A stretch of 64,000 bases of DNA from Sphingomonas piscis (GCF_011300455.1 NZ_CP049869.1:1488001-1552000); one strand, 5' to 3'; shown: positions 17,640-26,833, counted from the first letter of the stretch. The notes: generated by a model not told the origin, from the sequence alone. Program-made: numbers and translations.

Positions 17640-18574
17640 GCCGCTTGCTCCACCACGCCCATGGACGAGGCGGCTTCGCTGCCCGCAATGGCAACGAAGG
17701 CATCGTGCAGCCCCGGTCGCTCGATTGCGAGTGTCTCGATTCCTGCGTCGCCGTCGATCAGCGCCTTGAGCAGAGGCTCCGGACCGCTCTCCGGAAGCTC
17801 GAACAGCCATTCTTCGCCTTGGCGCTGGGCTTCAGCCGGGATCGCGGCGCGCCAGCCACCGTCCTGTTCCCTCGTGCGCAGCCGAACCATCGGCCGCAAA
17901 CGTCCGCGCGCGTCGTTCACCGACCCTTCGAACGCCACACGTCCCTTGGCGATGATGGCGATCCGCTCGCACAAACGCTCCGCATGGGCGATGACGTGGG
18001 TCGAAAAGATAATCGTTGCGCCGCCCTCCGCCTGGGCGCGGATCAATTGCTCCAGCCGCCCCTGATTGATCGCGTCCAGACCGGAAAATGGCTCGTCGAG
18101 GACGATCAGCCGGGGGCGATGAACCAGGGTGCCGAGCAATTGCACGGTCTGCGCCATGCCTTTGGAGAGGCTCCGGATCGGCTTTCGCGCCCAGTCGCCG
18201 AGGCCATGCGCCCCAAGCAGTTCGTCCGCCCGGGTTCGCCCTTCCTTGAGCGGCAGGCCACGAAGCGCGCCCATGAAGGCGATCGCCTCCCGCGCGTGCA
18301 TCGATGGGTAGAGCCCGCGTTCCTCGGGAAGGTAACCAACAAGGGGCGCGGCTTCGAGGGGGCGTTCGTGGCCAAGGACCGAGCGGCGCCCGGACGAGGG
18401 GTCGATGATGCCGAGCAGCATGCGCAAGGTGGTCGTCTTGCCCGCGCCGTTCGGGCCCAGCAGTCCGAAGATACTGCCCGCTGGAACGGCCAGGCTGACA
18501 CCGTGCACCGCCCGCGTCTCGCCAAAATCCTTGACGAGATCGACCGCTTCTACCGCAGAACCGCTGACCCCCAT
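17636..18574 (-). CDS. ABC transporter ATP-binding protein (NatA-like)
   Basis: A 312-residue ATPase. Walker A LLGPNGAGKTTT lies near residue 38, the Q-loop region YLPEERGLYP near 80, an ABC signature of the degenerate form RSLSKGMAQ near 133, Walker B LIVLDEPFSGLD near 155 and the switch His in FSTHV near 190. The DUF4162-like C-terminal part (about 215-310) is usual in exporters of this class. ATG 18574 is preferred; ATG 18610 would run into the divergent queG start at 18604. It overlaps the permease gene by 4 bp. The divergent start is only 29 bp from queG, so the two promoters must overlap. Confidence 0.92.
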   Translation of the reverse strand: MGVSGSAVEAVDLVKDFGETRAVHGVSLAVPAGSIFGLLGPNGAGKTTTLRMLLGIIDPSSGRRSVLGHERPLEAAPLVGYLPEERGLYPSMHAREAIAFMGALRGLPLKEGRTRADELLGAHGLGDWARKPIRSLSKGMAQTVQLLGTLVHRPRLIVLDEPFSGLDAINQGRLEQLIRAQAEGGATIIFSTHVIAHAERLCERIAIIAKGRVAFEGSVNDARGRLRPMVRLRTREQDGGWRAAIPAEAQRQGEEWLFELPESGPEPLLKALIDGDAGIETLAIERPGLHDAFVAIAGSEAASSMGVVEQAA

Positions 18575-18603
18575 GGCCCGGCGTGGTAAGCGCCTAGAGG
18601 TAA

Positions 18604-19671
18604 ATGACAAGTTTGAAGCAACAGATTCGGGAAGAAGCGGAGCGACTGGGCTTTGTCGCCTGCGGTTTCACGCATGCCGATGCGACCGGCGATGCGGGAC
18701 TGGAGCTCGAACGCTGGCTGGAAGCCGGGCACCACGGCAACATGGGCTGGATGGAGGAGCGGGCGCATCATCGCGTTTCGCCGCTGGCGCTCTGGCCCGA
18801 AGCTCGGTCCGCCATCGCCTTGGGCATGAGCTACGCGCCCGCCGCCGATCCGCGCGCCTTGGGCGACCGTCCGGAAGTCGGCCGTATCTCGGTTTATGCG
18901 CAGGGCGGCGATTACCACAAGACGGTGAAAAAGGCGCTGAAGGCGCTCGCCCGCTTCATCGTCGATCGGGCGCCGTCGGAGCTGAAGGTGTTCGTCGATA
19001 CGGCGCCGGTAATGGAAAAGCCGCTGGCGATGGCGGCGGGGCTGGGCTGGCAGGGCAAGCATACCAATCTCGTCAGCCACGATCACGGAAGCTGGCTCTT
19101 CCTTGGCGTTATCCTCACCAGTCTCGAGCTTGAACCCGACGTGGCAGCGCGAAGCGGCATGCATTGCGGCAGCTGCACCGCCTGCCTGACGGCATGTCCG
19201 ACCCAAGCCTTCCTTGGGCCTCACCGAATGGATGCGCGGCGCTGCATTTCCTATCTCACCATCGAACATACAGGTCCGATACCGCACGAGTTTCGCCGCT
19301 CGATGGGCAATCGGATCTATGGCTGCGACGATTGTCTTTCCGCATGTCCGTGGAACCGATTCGCGGAGGCGGCGCATGCAAACCGCGCCTTTCTGCCACG
19401 CGCGGAGCTGGCGGCACCGGCCCTGACGGACCTTCTTCAGCTCGACGAGCGTGGTTTTCGCGAGATGTTCTCGGGCTCTCCGATCAAGCGGATTGGCCGC
19501 AACCGCTTCATCCGCAATTGCCTGATCGCCGCCGGCAACAGCGACGACCCAGCCTTGATCTCCGTCGTCCAGCAGCACCTGACCGACGCCGACGAGGTGG
19601 TCGTCGAAGCGGCCACCTGGGCGCTTGCCGAGCTTCAGCGCGCCTCGAGCGCGGCGATGCAGGCGGCCTGA
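18604..19671 (+). CDS. queG: Epoxyqueuosine reductase
   Basis: A 355-residue cobalamin-dependent iron-sulfur enzyme that performs the last step of queuosine synthesis in tRNA. Two 4Fe-4S clusters are encoded by CGSCTACLTACP and CDDCLSACPWN in the ferredoxin-like region (about 185-250). The preceding domain (1-175) is the DUF1730-type cofactor domain, with GHHGNMGWM near residue 40. A C-terminal HEAT-like segment (about 290-345) matches the family. The length agrees with typical QueG. No other queuosine genes are in the window. The 3' end overlaps the convergent lipoprotein gene by 37 bp. Confidence 0.95.
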   Translation: MTSLKQQIREEAERLGFVACGFTHADATGDAGLELERWLEAGHHGNMGWMEERAHHRVSPLALWPEARSAIALGMSYAPAADPRALGDRPEVGRISVYAQGGDYHKTVKKALKALARFIVDRAPSELKVFVDTAPVMEKPLAMAAGLGWQGKHTNLVSHDHGSWLFLGVILTSLELEPDVAARSGMHCGSCTACLTACPTQAFLGPHRMDARRCISYLTIEHTGPIPHEFRRSMGNRIYGCDDCLSACPWNRFAEAAHANRAFLPRAELAAPALTDLLQLDERGFREMFSGSPIKRIGRNRFIRNCLIAAGNSDDPALISVVQQHLTDADEVVVEAATWALAELQRASSAAMQAA

Positions 19672-19985
19672 GACGCCTCAGCGCCCGAACGAAGGCGCGT
19701 GTCGACATGGGTGACTCGTTCGGCATTGCCGGTCGACGGATAAAGGTAGGCGTCCAAAACGCAGGCGACGCCCCGCCACTGCATCTTCAGGCCAGTGCCC
19801 TCGCGGACCTGCAAGGCGGGAGAGCCGAAGCGGCGGATCAACTCGCCGGATGTGAAGCCGAGAACGTCCGTCAGCACGTGGGTCGAGGGCGTGACCGGCG
19901 CTGGTGTGGTGGTAGCGGGTGGAGGAACATTGTCGGGGGTACAGGCCGCCAGCAGGAGGGCGGCAATGATGATAATGCGGCGCAT
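19635..19985 (-). CDS. Small lipoprotein, hypothetical
   Basis: A 116-residue protein starting MRRIIIIAALLLAACTP, a clear lipoprotein signal with a LAAC lipobox. A Thr/Pro-rich linker (about 18-36) leads to a small domain with DVLGFTSGELIRRFGSPALQVREG, a SmpA/OmlA-like feature (a GxSxxxLxxxFGxP pattern), followed by WRGVACVLDAYLYP and two further Cys residues. ATG 19985 is chosen over one 12 codons upstream because only it gives a clean signal peptide. It is probably envelope-anchored. The function is unknown. Confidence 0.75.
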   Translation of the reverse strand: MRRIIIIAALLLAACTPDNVPPPATTTPAPVTPSTHVLTDVLGFTSGELIRRFGSPALQVREGTGLKMQWRGVACVLDAYLYPSTGNAERVTHVDTRLRSGAEASQAACIAALEAR

Positions 19986-20082
19986 GGGGCCGATGATGGC
20001 CGCGCGCGCGCACGGTGGCAAGGTTGCGCCGCGCGGGTGGCCCCGCTACCGGCGCGCCTTTCCGATCAGCCGAAGGACCGAC

Positions 20083-21078
20083 ATGACCGACCGCCGCCTC
20101 GATGTGCTCGCCATTGGAAACGCCATCGTCGACGTGATCGCCGACGCGAACGATGCCTTCCTGTCTCAGCAGGGGCTCGACAAGGGCTCGATGCGGCTGA
20201 TCGATGAGGCGGAGGCCGAGCGCCTGTACGGAGTCATGGGATCCGGGCGCGAGCTGTCGGGCGGATCGGCGGGCAACACCGCGGCGGGTCTTGCAGCACT
20301 GGGCTGCCGTGCCGGCTTCATCGGCCAGGTCGCCGAAGACCAGCTCGGTGACATCTTCCGCCACGACATCCGCAGCCTCGGCGTGGAGTTCAACACGCCG
20401 GCGCGCGGCGATGTGGGCGCCACCGCCCGCTCGCTGATCCTCGTCACGCCCGACGCCCAACGGACCATGAACACCTTCCTGGGCGCGGCGCAGAACCTGA
20501 CGTCGGACGCCATCGACCCTGCCGAGATCGCATCGGCAAAGATCCTCTATCTCGAAGGATATCTGTGGGACCCGCTGGCGCCTCGCGCGGCGATGGAGGT
20601 CGCGATCGATGCGGCTCGCGCGGCGGGCACCAAGGTCGCCTTCACCCTCTCCGACAGCTTCTGCATCAGCCGCCATCGCGGCGACTTCCTGCGCCTGATC
20701 GAGGAAGGCAAGCTCGACATCCTATTCGCCAACGAAGCGGAGATCACCGAACTGGCCGGCGAGGAGGACTTCGACGCAGCGGTGACCCAGGTTGCCGCCA
20801 AGGTCCCGGTACTCGTGGTCACCCGCAGCGAGCAAGGCGCCGTCGCCCGGTCGGGTGGTGAGTCGGCCAGCGTCCCTGCCGAGCCGATCGACCGCCTTGT
20901 GGACACTACCGGCGCGGGCGACCTGTTCGCCGCCGGCTTTCTCGCGGGACAGGCAAAAGGCCTTGGCCTCGAACGATCGCTGAGGCTCGGCGCCATCGCC
21001 GCCGCCGAGGTAATCCAGCACTACGGCGCCCGGCCAGAAGCGGACCTCAGGGTCCTTGCCGGCGATCTCCTCGCCTGA
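20083..21078 (+). CDS. PfkB-family carbohydrate/nucleoside kinase (adenosine kinase-like)
   Basis: A 331-residue ribokinase-fold enzyme. The N-terminal AIGNAIVDVIADAND, the GGSAGNTAAGLAALG substrate-binding signature near residue 62 and the C-terminal DTTGAGDLFAAGFLAG motif near 275 (anion hole and catalytic Asp) are intact. The sequence type is the alphaproteobacterial group annotated as adenosine kinase; a sugar substrate cannot be excluded. The start at 20083 has GAAGGA upstream. An intrinsic terminator follows the stop within 10 bp, so the gene probably ends its transcript. Confidence 0.9.
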   Translation: MTDRRLDVLAIGNAIVDVIADANDAFLSQQGLDKGSMRLIDEAEAERLYGVMGSGRELSGGSAGNTAAGLAALGCRAGFIGQVAEDQLGDIFRHDIRSLGVEFNTPARGDVGATARSLILVTPDAQRTMNTFLGAAQNLTSDAIDPAEIASAKILYLEGYLWDPLAPRAAMEVAIDAARAAGTKVAFTLSDSFCISRHRGDFLRLIEEGKLDILFANEAEITELAGEEDFDAAVTQVAAKVPVLVVTRSEQGAVARSGGESASVPAEPIDRLVDTTGAGDLFAAGFLAGQAKGLGLERSLRLGAIAAAEVIQHYGARPEADLRVLAGDLLA

Positions 21079-21084
21079 ACGAAA

Positions 21085-21112
21085 AACGGGAGGCCGAAGC
21101 CTCCCGTTCTCT
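21085..21112 (+). terminator. Intrinsic terminator after PfkB kinase gene
   Basis: A perfect 10-bp stem, AACGGGAGGC (21085-21094) and GCCTCCCGTT (21099-21108), closes a CGAA tetraloop. A short CTCTTT pyrimidine tail follows. It lies 7 bp after the kinase stop, between convergent genes, so it may also serve the amino-acid permease on the other strand, where an A-rich flank becomes the U tract. Confidence 0.85.
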
Positions 21113-21129
21113 TTCGGAATTTTGGGCCC

Positions 21130-22722
21130 TTAGCGGCCGGGCTCGTCCACTCCGGGTACCGGCGGTTCGAGGTCCGAGACTTCGGTCTCGTGCACTTCGA
21201 CCAGCCCCCGGCCGACGTGGCTCTTCCGGTATCCGTACAGGAAGTAGAAGAGCAGCCCGACAAAGCCCCAGATCGGAAGCACCAGCTTCGCCTCGACCGG
21301 CAGGTTCCAGAACAGGAACACGCAGCCTGCAGCAGCGACCGGTCCGATGACCCACACCAGAGGAGTACGGAACGGACGCACGCGGTTCGGATCACGTACC
21401 CGAAGGATCATCACGGCGATTGCCACCATAAAAAATGCGAACAGGGTGCCGGAGTTGGATATGTCCGCAAGCTGCCCGACCGGAAGCAACGCCGCCGCAA
21501 TGGCGACGAAGATGCCGGTGACGAGAGTTACAATGTGCGGGGTCTTCCACTTCGGGTGAACCGCCGAGAGTTTCTCGGGCAGCAGTCCGTCGCGTGCCAT
21601 CACGAAGAAGATGCGCGTTTGGCCGAACATCATCATCAGAATGACGGAGGGCAGCGCGAGGTTCGCGGCAAGGCCGATGAGATCGCCCGCCCAGGTGTAG
21701 TTGACCGACCGGAGCACGTGCGCAAGCGCCTCGTTCGAACAGACGAGCGGCTCGTTGCCCTGCGCGACGAGCGCGGCGCACTGGCGGGTGAACTCTGCGG
21801 AGCCGGGCTGAACGCCCAAAGCCGTGGGCTGTGCGCCCATTGCACCCACCGCGCCGGCCGCGACCAGCAGGTAGAAGACGGTGCAGATGGCAAGGCTACC
21901 GATCAGGCCGATGGGCACGTTCCGCTGCGGGTTCTTGGTCTCTTCTGCCGCCGTCGAAACCGCGTCGAAGCCGACATAGGCGAAGAAGATCGACGCAGCA
22001 GCGCCAACGATGCCCAGCCCGCTGGTGCCCGGAGGCCCAAACCAGCCGTTCGGCGAGAATGGCGCGAAATGCTCGCCTTGCATGACTGGCAGCGTCAGGA
22101 TGACGAACATGGTCAGTGCCGCGACTTTGACCGCCACCAGCGCGGCGTTGAATGCGGCGCTCTCCTTGGTGCCGATCATCAGCAGCCATGTCACCGCCAG
22201 TGCCACGACGATTGCCGGAACGTTAATCAGGCCGTGGCTGATGTCTGCATTTGGGATGAGACCGTTCATCGTCCAGGTCGGCCCGGCGGTCAGAAGTTCG
22301 GGCAATCGGAAACCCGTCCAACTTTCCAGCAAGCCCATGAAATAGCCGGACCAGCCAGCCGACACGGCGGAGGCGGCAACGGCATATTCCAGGATCAGCG
22401 CCCAGCCGACCATCCAGGCCAGCAGTTCGCCGACCACCGCGTAGCTGTAGGTGTAGGCGGAGCCGGAGACCGGCACCATCGATGCCAGTTCCGAATAACA
22501 AAGCGCGGCAACGGCGCACACGACACCGGCGATGATGAAGCTGTACATCATGCCCGGGCCGGCCTTTTGCGCCGCGGCGGCGGTGAGCACGAAAATACCG
22601 GTGCCGATGATTGCGCCGACGCCCAGAAGCGTCAGCTGGATCGGACCGAGCGTACGGTGAAGCGATTTCTTCTCGGCGGTCGCCAGGATCGCGTCCAGCG
22701 GCTTTACGCGGCCAAAGATCAT
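21130..22722 (-). CDS. APC-family amino acid permease (CAT-like)
   Basis: A 530-residue inner-membrane transporter with about 12-14 helices. The N-terminal half holds the APC signature LGVGAIIGTGIFVLT near residue 35 and SGSAYTYSY near 85; GFDAVSTAAEETKNPQRNVP near 250 is the conserved loop of cationic amino acid transporters. A loop (about 300-335) with two Cys residues and a hydrophilic C-terminal tail after about 490 are visible. It probably imports a cationic or other amino acid. Two hairpins (22738-22754 and 22762-22779) lie between it and the upstream HIT gene and may separate the transcripts. Confidence 0.92.
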   Translation of the reverse strand: MIFGRVKPLDAILATAEKKSLHRTLGPIQLTLLGVGAIIGTGIFVLTAAAAQKAGPGMMYSFIIAGVVCAVAALCYSELASMVPVSGSAYTYSYAVVGELLAWMVGWALILEYAVAASAVSAGWSGYFMGLLESWTGFRLPELLTAGPTWTMNGLIPNADISHGLINVPAIVVALAVTWLLMIGTKESAAFNAALVAVKVAALTMFVILTLPVMQGEHFAPFSPNGWFGPPGTSGLGIVGAAASIFFAYVGFDAVSTAAEETKNPQRNVPIGLIGSLAICTVFYLLVAAGAVGAMGAQPTALGVQPGSAEFTRQCAALVAQGNEPLVCSNEALAHVLRSVNYTWAGDLIGLAANLALPSVILMMMFGQTRIFFVMARDGLLPEKLSAVHPKWKTPHIVTLVTGIFVAIAAALLPVGQLADISNSGTLFAFFMVAIAVMILRVRDPNRVRPFRTPLVWVIGPVAAAGCVFLFWNLPVEAKLVLPIWGFVGLLFYFLYGYRKSHVGRGLVEVHETEVSDLEPPVPGVDEPGR

Positions 22723-22814
22723 GTCTGTCCCCTAATGGGAGCCGAAGCGGCTCCTCCCTATGCCGCTGAGCGTAGCGGCTGCGCGCCCAAGGGCAAGACC
22801 GTTGGTCGAAAGCC

Positions 22815-23192
22815 TTACTTGGCGAGCATCGGGCCGAGCGGCTGCCCCCCAAAAATGTGGACGTGAAGGTGCCCGACTTCCTGGCCCGCGCGCTTACCGA
22901 TGTTGGCGAGCAATCGATATCCTTGAGTCACCATTGCCCCATCGCGAGCAACCTTGCCGACGGCGCGGGTGAAGCCGGCGATCTCCGCGTCGGACGCCCG
23001 CTCCGAAAAATCGTCCCAAGAGACGTAGCCGCCCTTGGGGATGACAAGGATATGCACCGGCGCCATCGGGTTGATGTCGTGAAAGGCGAGCGCATGCTCA
23101 TCCTCGTAGACCTTGTTGCACGGCAGCTCTCCGCGGAGGATTTTCGCGAAGATGTTGCTGTCGTCGTAAGGCTGCGTCGCGTCGATCGGCAT
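22815..23192 (-). CDS. HIT-family nucleotide hydrolase (HINT-like)
   Basis: A 125-residue histidine-triad protein. NIFAKILRGELPCNKVYED opens the fold, HDINPMAPVHILVIPK is the conserved core and GHLHVHIFGG near residue 105 is the histidine triad, completed by the C-terminal GQPLGPM. It hydrolyses phosphoramidates of purine nucleotides. ATG 23192 gives the family length; a reading beginning at 23354 would add unrelated residues overlapping the sspB gene. It is transcribed divergently from sspB, with 53 bp between starts. Confidence 0.94.
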   Translation of the reverse strand: MPIDATQPYDDSNIFAKILRGELPCNKVYEDEHALAFHDINPMAPVHILVIPKGGYVSWDDFSERASDAEIAGFTRAVGKVARDGAMVTQGYRLLANIGKRAGQEVGHLHVHIFGGQPLGPMLAK

Positions 23193-23245
23193 TTTGTCAC
23201 CCGCTGTTCTTGACCAGTGTCCCGACCTCGCTACCACGAGAGGCG

Positions 23246-23728
23246 ATGAACGACGAAGCCCCCGAAAGCCTGATTCCCTACGACGAGATCGTCCAGGAGG
23301 CACTACGGGCCGTGGTCGGGCGCGTGCTTCGCCAGGTGGAAGAAACCGGGGCACTGCCCGGCGGGCACCACTTCTACATTACCTTCCGGACCAAGATGCC
23401 GGGCGTGATCATTCCCAAGCATCTGTCCGAACGCTTTCCCGAAGAGATGACCATCGTCATCCAGCACCGCTTCTGGGACCTCAAGGTCGAGGACGAACTG
23501 TTCAGCGTCGGCCTGTCGTTCGGCGGTGTTCCGTCGACCTTGGTGGTACCATTCGCCGCCGTGACCCAGTTCCACGATCCCGCGGTCGAATTTGCGCTGA
23601 CCTTTCACGCCAATGCCGACGACGCGCCGGCGGAGGATCATGAGGAAGCGGAGAATGACGCGCCGCGCGCAGAGCCGGTGGAAGACGGCTCAAACGTCGT
23701 CAGCGTGGACTTTACGCGCAAGAAATAG
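23246..23728 (+). CDS. sspB: SspB-type ClpXP adaptor protein
   Basis: A 160-residue protein of the alphaproteobacterial SspB group. IPYDEIVQEALRAVVGRVL begins the fold, then HHFYITFRTKMPGV and LVVPFAAVTQFHDP mark the SsrA-peptide-binding barrel. After it comes a long acidic linker (about 125-150) and a C-terminal VVSVDFTRKK segment, which resembles the ClpX-binding tail. It delivers ssrA-tagged proteins to ClpXP. ATG 23246 follows an AGAGG; an upstream ATG at 23210 would add twelve residues. An intergenic palindrome follows the stop and may end the transcript. Confidence 0.9.
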   Translation: MNDEAPESLIPYDEIVQEALRAVVGRVLRQVEETGALPGGHHFYITFRTKMPGVIIPKHLSERFPEEMTIVIQHRFWDLKVEDELFSVGLSFGGVPSTLVVPFAAVTQFHDPAVEFALTFHANADDAPAEDHEEAENDAPRAEPVEDGSNVVSVDFTRKK

Positions 23729-23739
23729 ACGGCTTCCTC

Positions 23740-23820
23740 ACCCCGAACTTGTTTCAGGGTCTATTTTCGAGCAGGTGGCCGTCCGTCTCAGCAATGGATG
23801 CTGAAACAAGTTCAGCATGA
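23740..23820. repeat. Sphingomonad-type intergenic palindromic repeat
   Basis: Two copies of a 13-bp sequence in inverted orientation: GAACTTGTTTCAG at 23745-23757 and CTGAAACAAGTTC at 23801-23813. Each sits in its own small palindrome; the right one pairs ATGCTGAA (23798-23805) with TTCAGCAT (23811-23818). The whole 80-bp element fills the sspB-fumC gap. Elements with this TGAAACAAGTTCAG core are common between sphingomonad genes. It ends 11 bp before the fumC start and probably acts as a terminator or mRNA stabiliser. Confidence 0.75.
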
Positions 23821-23830
23821 CGGAACGACC

Positions 23831-25222
23831 ATGACCAACACCCGCACCGAAACCGACAGCTTTGGCCCGATCGAGGTTCCCGGCGACAGCTATTGGGGCG
23901 CGCAGACCGAGCGCTCCATCGGCAACTTCCCGTTTGGCCCGCGCGAGCAGATGCCGATCGAGATCGTCCATGCGCTCGGCTATGTTAAGCAGGCGGCGGC
24001 GCGGGTGAATGCGCGGCTCGGCAATCTTGACCCGGCGATCGCCGAGGCGGTGCAGCAAGCGGCCGGCGAAGTGGCGCGGGGCGATCTCGACAGCCAGTTC
24101 CCGCTGGTCATTTGGCAGACCGGCTCGGGCACTCAGTCGAACATGAACGCCAATGAGGTGATTGCCGGCCGTGCCAACGAGCGGTTGACCGGAACCCGTG
24201 GCGGCAAGTCGCCGGTCCACCCGAACGACCATGTCAACAAAGGCCAGTCGTCTAACGACAGCTTTCCGACGGCCATGCACATAGCGGCGGGCATAGGGGT
24301 TCACCGGCGCCTTCTGCCCGCCTTGAGGATCATCCATGCGCGGCTTGCGGACCAGGCCCAGCGCTGGGATACAATCGTCAAAATCGGTCGCACCCACCTG
24401 CAGGATGCGACTCCTTTGACGCTGGGTCAGGAATTCTCCGGCTACGCAGCCCAGATCGAAGACAATATCGCTCGCGTCGAGGCGGTCCTGCCGCGCGTAA
24501 TGCGGCTTGCGCAGGGCGGAACGGCGGTCGGCACCGGCCTGAATGCGCCCAAGGGCTTCGCCGACGAGTTCGCCAAGGAGGTCGCGAACCTCACGCAGCT
24601 GCCCTTCACTTCCGCGCCCAACAAGTTCGCCGAACTGGCAGCGCACGACAGCCTCGTGGAATTGTCGGGCGTGCTCAACACCATCGCCGTCAGTCTCAGC
24701 AAGATCGCCAACGACATTCGCCTCCTGGGCTCCGGCCCGCGCTGCGGTTTCGGAGAGCTCAAGCTCCCGGAAAACGAGCCCGGCAGCTCGATCATGCCGG
24801 GCAAGGTCAACCCGACCCAGGCGGAGATGCTGACCATGGTGGCGGCGCAGGTGATGGGCAATCACGTCGCCGTGACCGTCGGCGGTCTTCAGGGCCACAT
24901 GGAACTGAACGTCTTCAAGCCGCTGATCGGCGCGAATGTCGTGCGCTCGATCAACCTGCTCAGCGTCGGGATGGAAAGCTTCACGGAGCGGATGCTCGAC
25001 GGCGCCGAGCCGGACGAGCAGCGTATCGCCGACCTCATGAACCGGTCGCTGATGCTGGTCACCGCACTGGCGCCGGAAATCGGCTACGACAATGCCGCGA
25101 ACATCGCCAAGCATGCCCACAAGAAGGGCCTAACGCTGAAGGAAGCGGGGCTGGAGCTTGGATTGGTCGACGAGGAGACGTTCGAGCGCGTGGTCAAGCC
25201 GGAGATGATGCTGGGACGATAG
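23831..25222 (+). CDS. fumC: Class II fumarate hydratase
   Basis: A 463-residue iron-independent fumarase that interconverts fumarate and malate in the TCA cycle. It has the superfamily signature [13 protein letters not shown] near residue 317, the substrate region [14 protein letters not shown] near 98 and [14 protein letters not shown] near 187. The catalytic Ser and the partner His regions are in place, and the length is normal. ATG 23831 directly follows the palindromic repeat; a start inside the repeat at 23798 would add eleven residues encoded by repeat DNA and is rejected. It is convergent with the DUF2585 gene; a small GGCGC/GCGCC hairpin lies in the 10-bp gap. Confidence 0.96.
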   Translation: MTNTRTETDSFGPIEVPGDSYWGAQTERSIGNFPFGPREQMPIEIVHALGYVKQAAARVNARLGNLDPAIAEAVQQAAGEVARGDLDSQFPLVIWQTGSGTQSNMNANEVIAGRANERLTGTRGGKSPVHPNDHVNKGQSSNDSFPTAMHIAAGIGVHRRLLPALRIIHARLADQAQRWDTIVKIGRTHLQDATPLTLGQEFSGYAAQIEDNIARVEAVLPRVMRLAQGGTAVGTGLNAPKGFADEFAKEVANLTQLPFTSAPNKFAELAAHDSLVELSGVLNTIAVSLSKIANDIRLLGSGPRCGFGELKLPENEPGSSIMPGKVNPTQAEMLTMVAAQVMGNHVAVTVGGLQGHMELNVFKPLIGANVVRSINLLSVGMESFTERMLDGAEPDEQRIADLMNRSLMLVTALAPEIGYDNAANIAKHAHKKGLTLKEAGLELGLVDEETFERVVKPEMMLGR

Positions 25223-25232
25223 GGTCTCGGCG

Positions 25233-25826
25233 CTAAGCGCCAGCCTGCCAGGCGCGGATGGCGTCGCTGGGGGCAAGCAGCATCAGCACGTTCAGCGTCA
25301 GATTGTCGCGGATCACGATCAGCGGCATGACTTCGAGCGCGATGACGACCAGCAAGGCTGCCCAGAGCGGCAGCTTTCGGGCGGCGAGAAAGCCGACGCC
25401 CATCATGGCGATGTCGGACATGGAATTGAGCACGCTATCGCCCGTATACCCCAACGCAACAGTGGCTTCACGGTAGCGGTCGATGATCAGCGGCGTGTTC
25501 TCGACGATCTCCCAGGCCGCTTCGACCAGCGAGGCCGCCACAAAGCGAATCTGCACCGGAACGCGCCGCGCCACGAGCCACAGCAAGCCGTAGAACAGGA
25601 AGCCGTGAACCATGTGGCTGGCGCTGTACCAGTCGCTCAGCATCTGGCTGGTCTTGGCGCTGGTGGTGCTGGACACCCACAGGTCGATTTCGCCGCAGGT
25701 GCAGATCGGGGGCCGACCCATGGAAAACAGCACCATGGCCGCGATAGCAGGCACGGCAAGCGCGGCCAGCCACCAGACCTGCAAGTTCCTCCGCCGCCGC
25801 CTGCGGCCGATGCTCAATGCTTGCAA
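25233..25826 (-). CDS. DUF2585 (UPF0314) family membrane protein
   Basis: A 197-residue predicted membrane protein with about five hydrophobic helices. The diagnostic features of the family are GRPPICTCGEIDLWV near residue 37, the SDWYSASHMVHGFLFYG segment near 64 and SLVEAAWEIVENTP near 98, which contains conserved His and Glu residues. The function of the family is unknown. The start is 29 bp from the CorA start on the opposite strand, so the two genes have overlapping divergent control regions. Confidence 0.88.
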   Translation of the reverse strand: MQALSIGRRRRRRNLQVWWLAALAVPAIAAMVLFSMGRPPICTCGEIDLWVSSTTSAKTSQMLSDWYSASHMVHGFLFYGLLWLVARRVPVQIRFVAASLVEAAWEIVENTPLIIDRYREATVALGYTGDSVLNSMSDIAMMGVGFLAARKLPLWAALLVVIALEVMPLIVIRDNLTLNVLMLLAPSDAIRAWQAGA

Positions 25827-25855
25827 ACCCCCACCTTTCGGCGGATCACCGCCGC

Positions 25856-26833
25856 ATGCTCAGAACCTACGGTCCCGATTGTGACGGCAGCCTAGTGGAA
25901 GCCAAGGCAGGCGTCATCCCCGACGGTGCGACCTGGATAGACCTTGAGGAGCCGACCAAGGAGGAGGAGAAACTGGTCGAGCGCTGCATCGGCCTCAACA
26001 TCCCTACGCATGAGGAGTTGGCGGAGATCGAGCCGTCGAGCCGCCTCTACGAGCGAGGCGACGCCCTTTACATGACGATGAGCGTGCTTCACGGCCTGTC
26101 CGAAGGTCAGCCGACCAGCAGCCCGATCGGCTTCGTGCTCGCCAGGAATCGGCTGGTGACTATCCGCTATGCGACGCCCAAGCCCGTCCTAGCCTTCATC
26201 GACCATGTCCGGCGTGAGCCGGAGTTGGCGCGCGACGCGCCAACGGTTCTTGCCCGCTTGCTGGACGCGATCATCGACAGGCTTGCCGACGAACTGGAGG
26301 ATCTGGGTAGCGAGATCGAGCGGATGTCGGGCCATATCTTCAGCAAGCAGACCGACGAGCGGCGGATTCCCGCGGCGCGGCTGACGGCCCTGCTGACCCG
26401 TATCGGCCGGGCGCAGATCCTGCTGACGAAGATCCGCTACACCGCGGTCAGCACCAGCCGGCTGCTCAGCTTCCTGCGCGGCTCCGAGCAGATGAACCAG
26501 CCGAGCGCCAACGGAGAGGTGCGGCACATCGAAAGCCTGCTCACCGACGCGACGTCGCTGAACGAGCATTCCAACTTTCTTGCGGACAATCTGACCTTCC
26601 TGCTCGACGCCTCGCTTGGCCTGATCAGCGTCGAACAGAATGCGGCGATGAAGCTCTTCTCCTGGGCTGCACTGGTGTTCCTGCCGCCGACCTTGGTCGC
26701 CGGCATCTACGGGATGAATTTCCACCATATGCCCGAGTTGTCTTGGCTGTGGGGTTACCCATGGGCGCTGGGGCTGATGCTCGCCAGCGCCGTTCTGCCG
26801 CTCTGGGTGCTGAAGAGGCGGGGTTGGATCTAG
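25856..26833 (+). CDS. corA: CorA-family divalent cation transporter
   Basis: A 325-residue magnesium/cobalt channel. A long cytoplasmic domain (about 1-255) with alternating helices precedes two C-terminal transmembrane helices. Between them sits GMNF (in GIYGMNFHHMPEL), the selectivity motif of CorA channels. The final KRRGWI is the short basic C-terminus typical of CorA. ATG 25856 (MLRTYGPDCDG) is preferred; one at 25817 would overlap the divergent DUF2585 start. Homopentameric assembly is known for the family. Confidence 0.93.
   Translation: MLRTYGPDCDGSLVEAKAGVIPDGATWIDLEEPTKEEEKLVERCIGLNIPTHEELAEIEPSSRLYERGDALYMTMSVLHGLSEGQPTSSPIGFVLARNRLVTIRYATPKPVLAFIDHVRREPELARDAPTVLARLLDAIIDRLADELEDLGSEIERMSGHIFSKQTDERRIPAARLTALLTRIGRAQILLTKIRYTAVSTSRLLSFLRGSEQMNQPSANGEVRHIESLLTDATSLNEHSNFLADNLTFLLDASLGLISVEQNAAMKLFSWAALVFLPPTLVAGIYGMNFHHMPELSWLWGYPWALGLMLASAVLPLWVLKRRGWI

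Noticed and set aside
17640..17810. 57-residue N-terminal extension of the ABC permease
   Set aside because: It overlaps the ATPase gene entirely, is Arg-rich shadow sequence, and the start at 17639 gives a standard ATGA overlap and a proper transmembrane start.
21190..22866. 558-residue plus-strand open frame opposite the amino-acid permease
   Set aside because: Its His/Arg/Gln/Asp-rich sequence is the typical reverse complement of a membrane-protein gene. No domain is recognisable.
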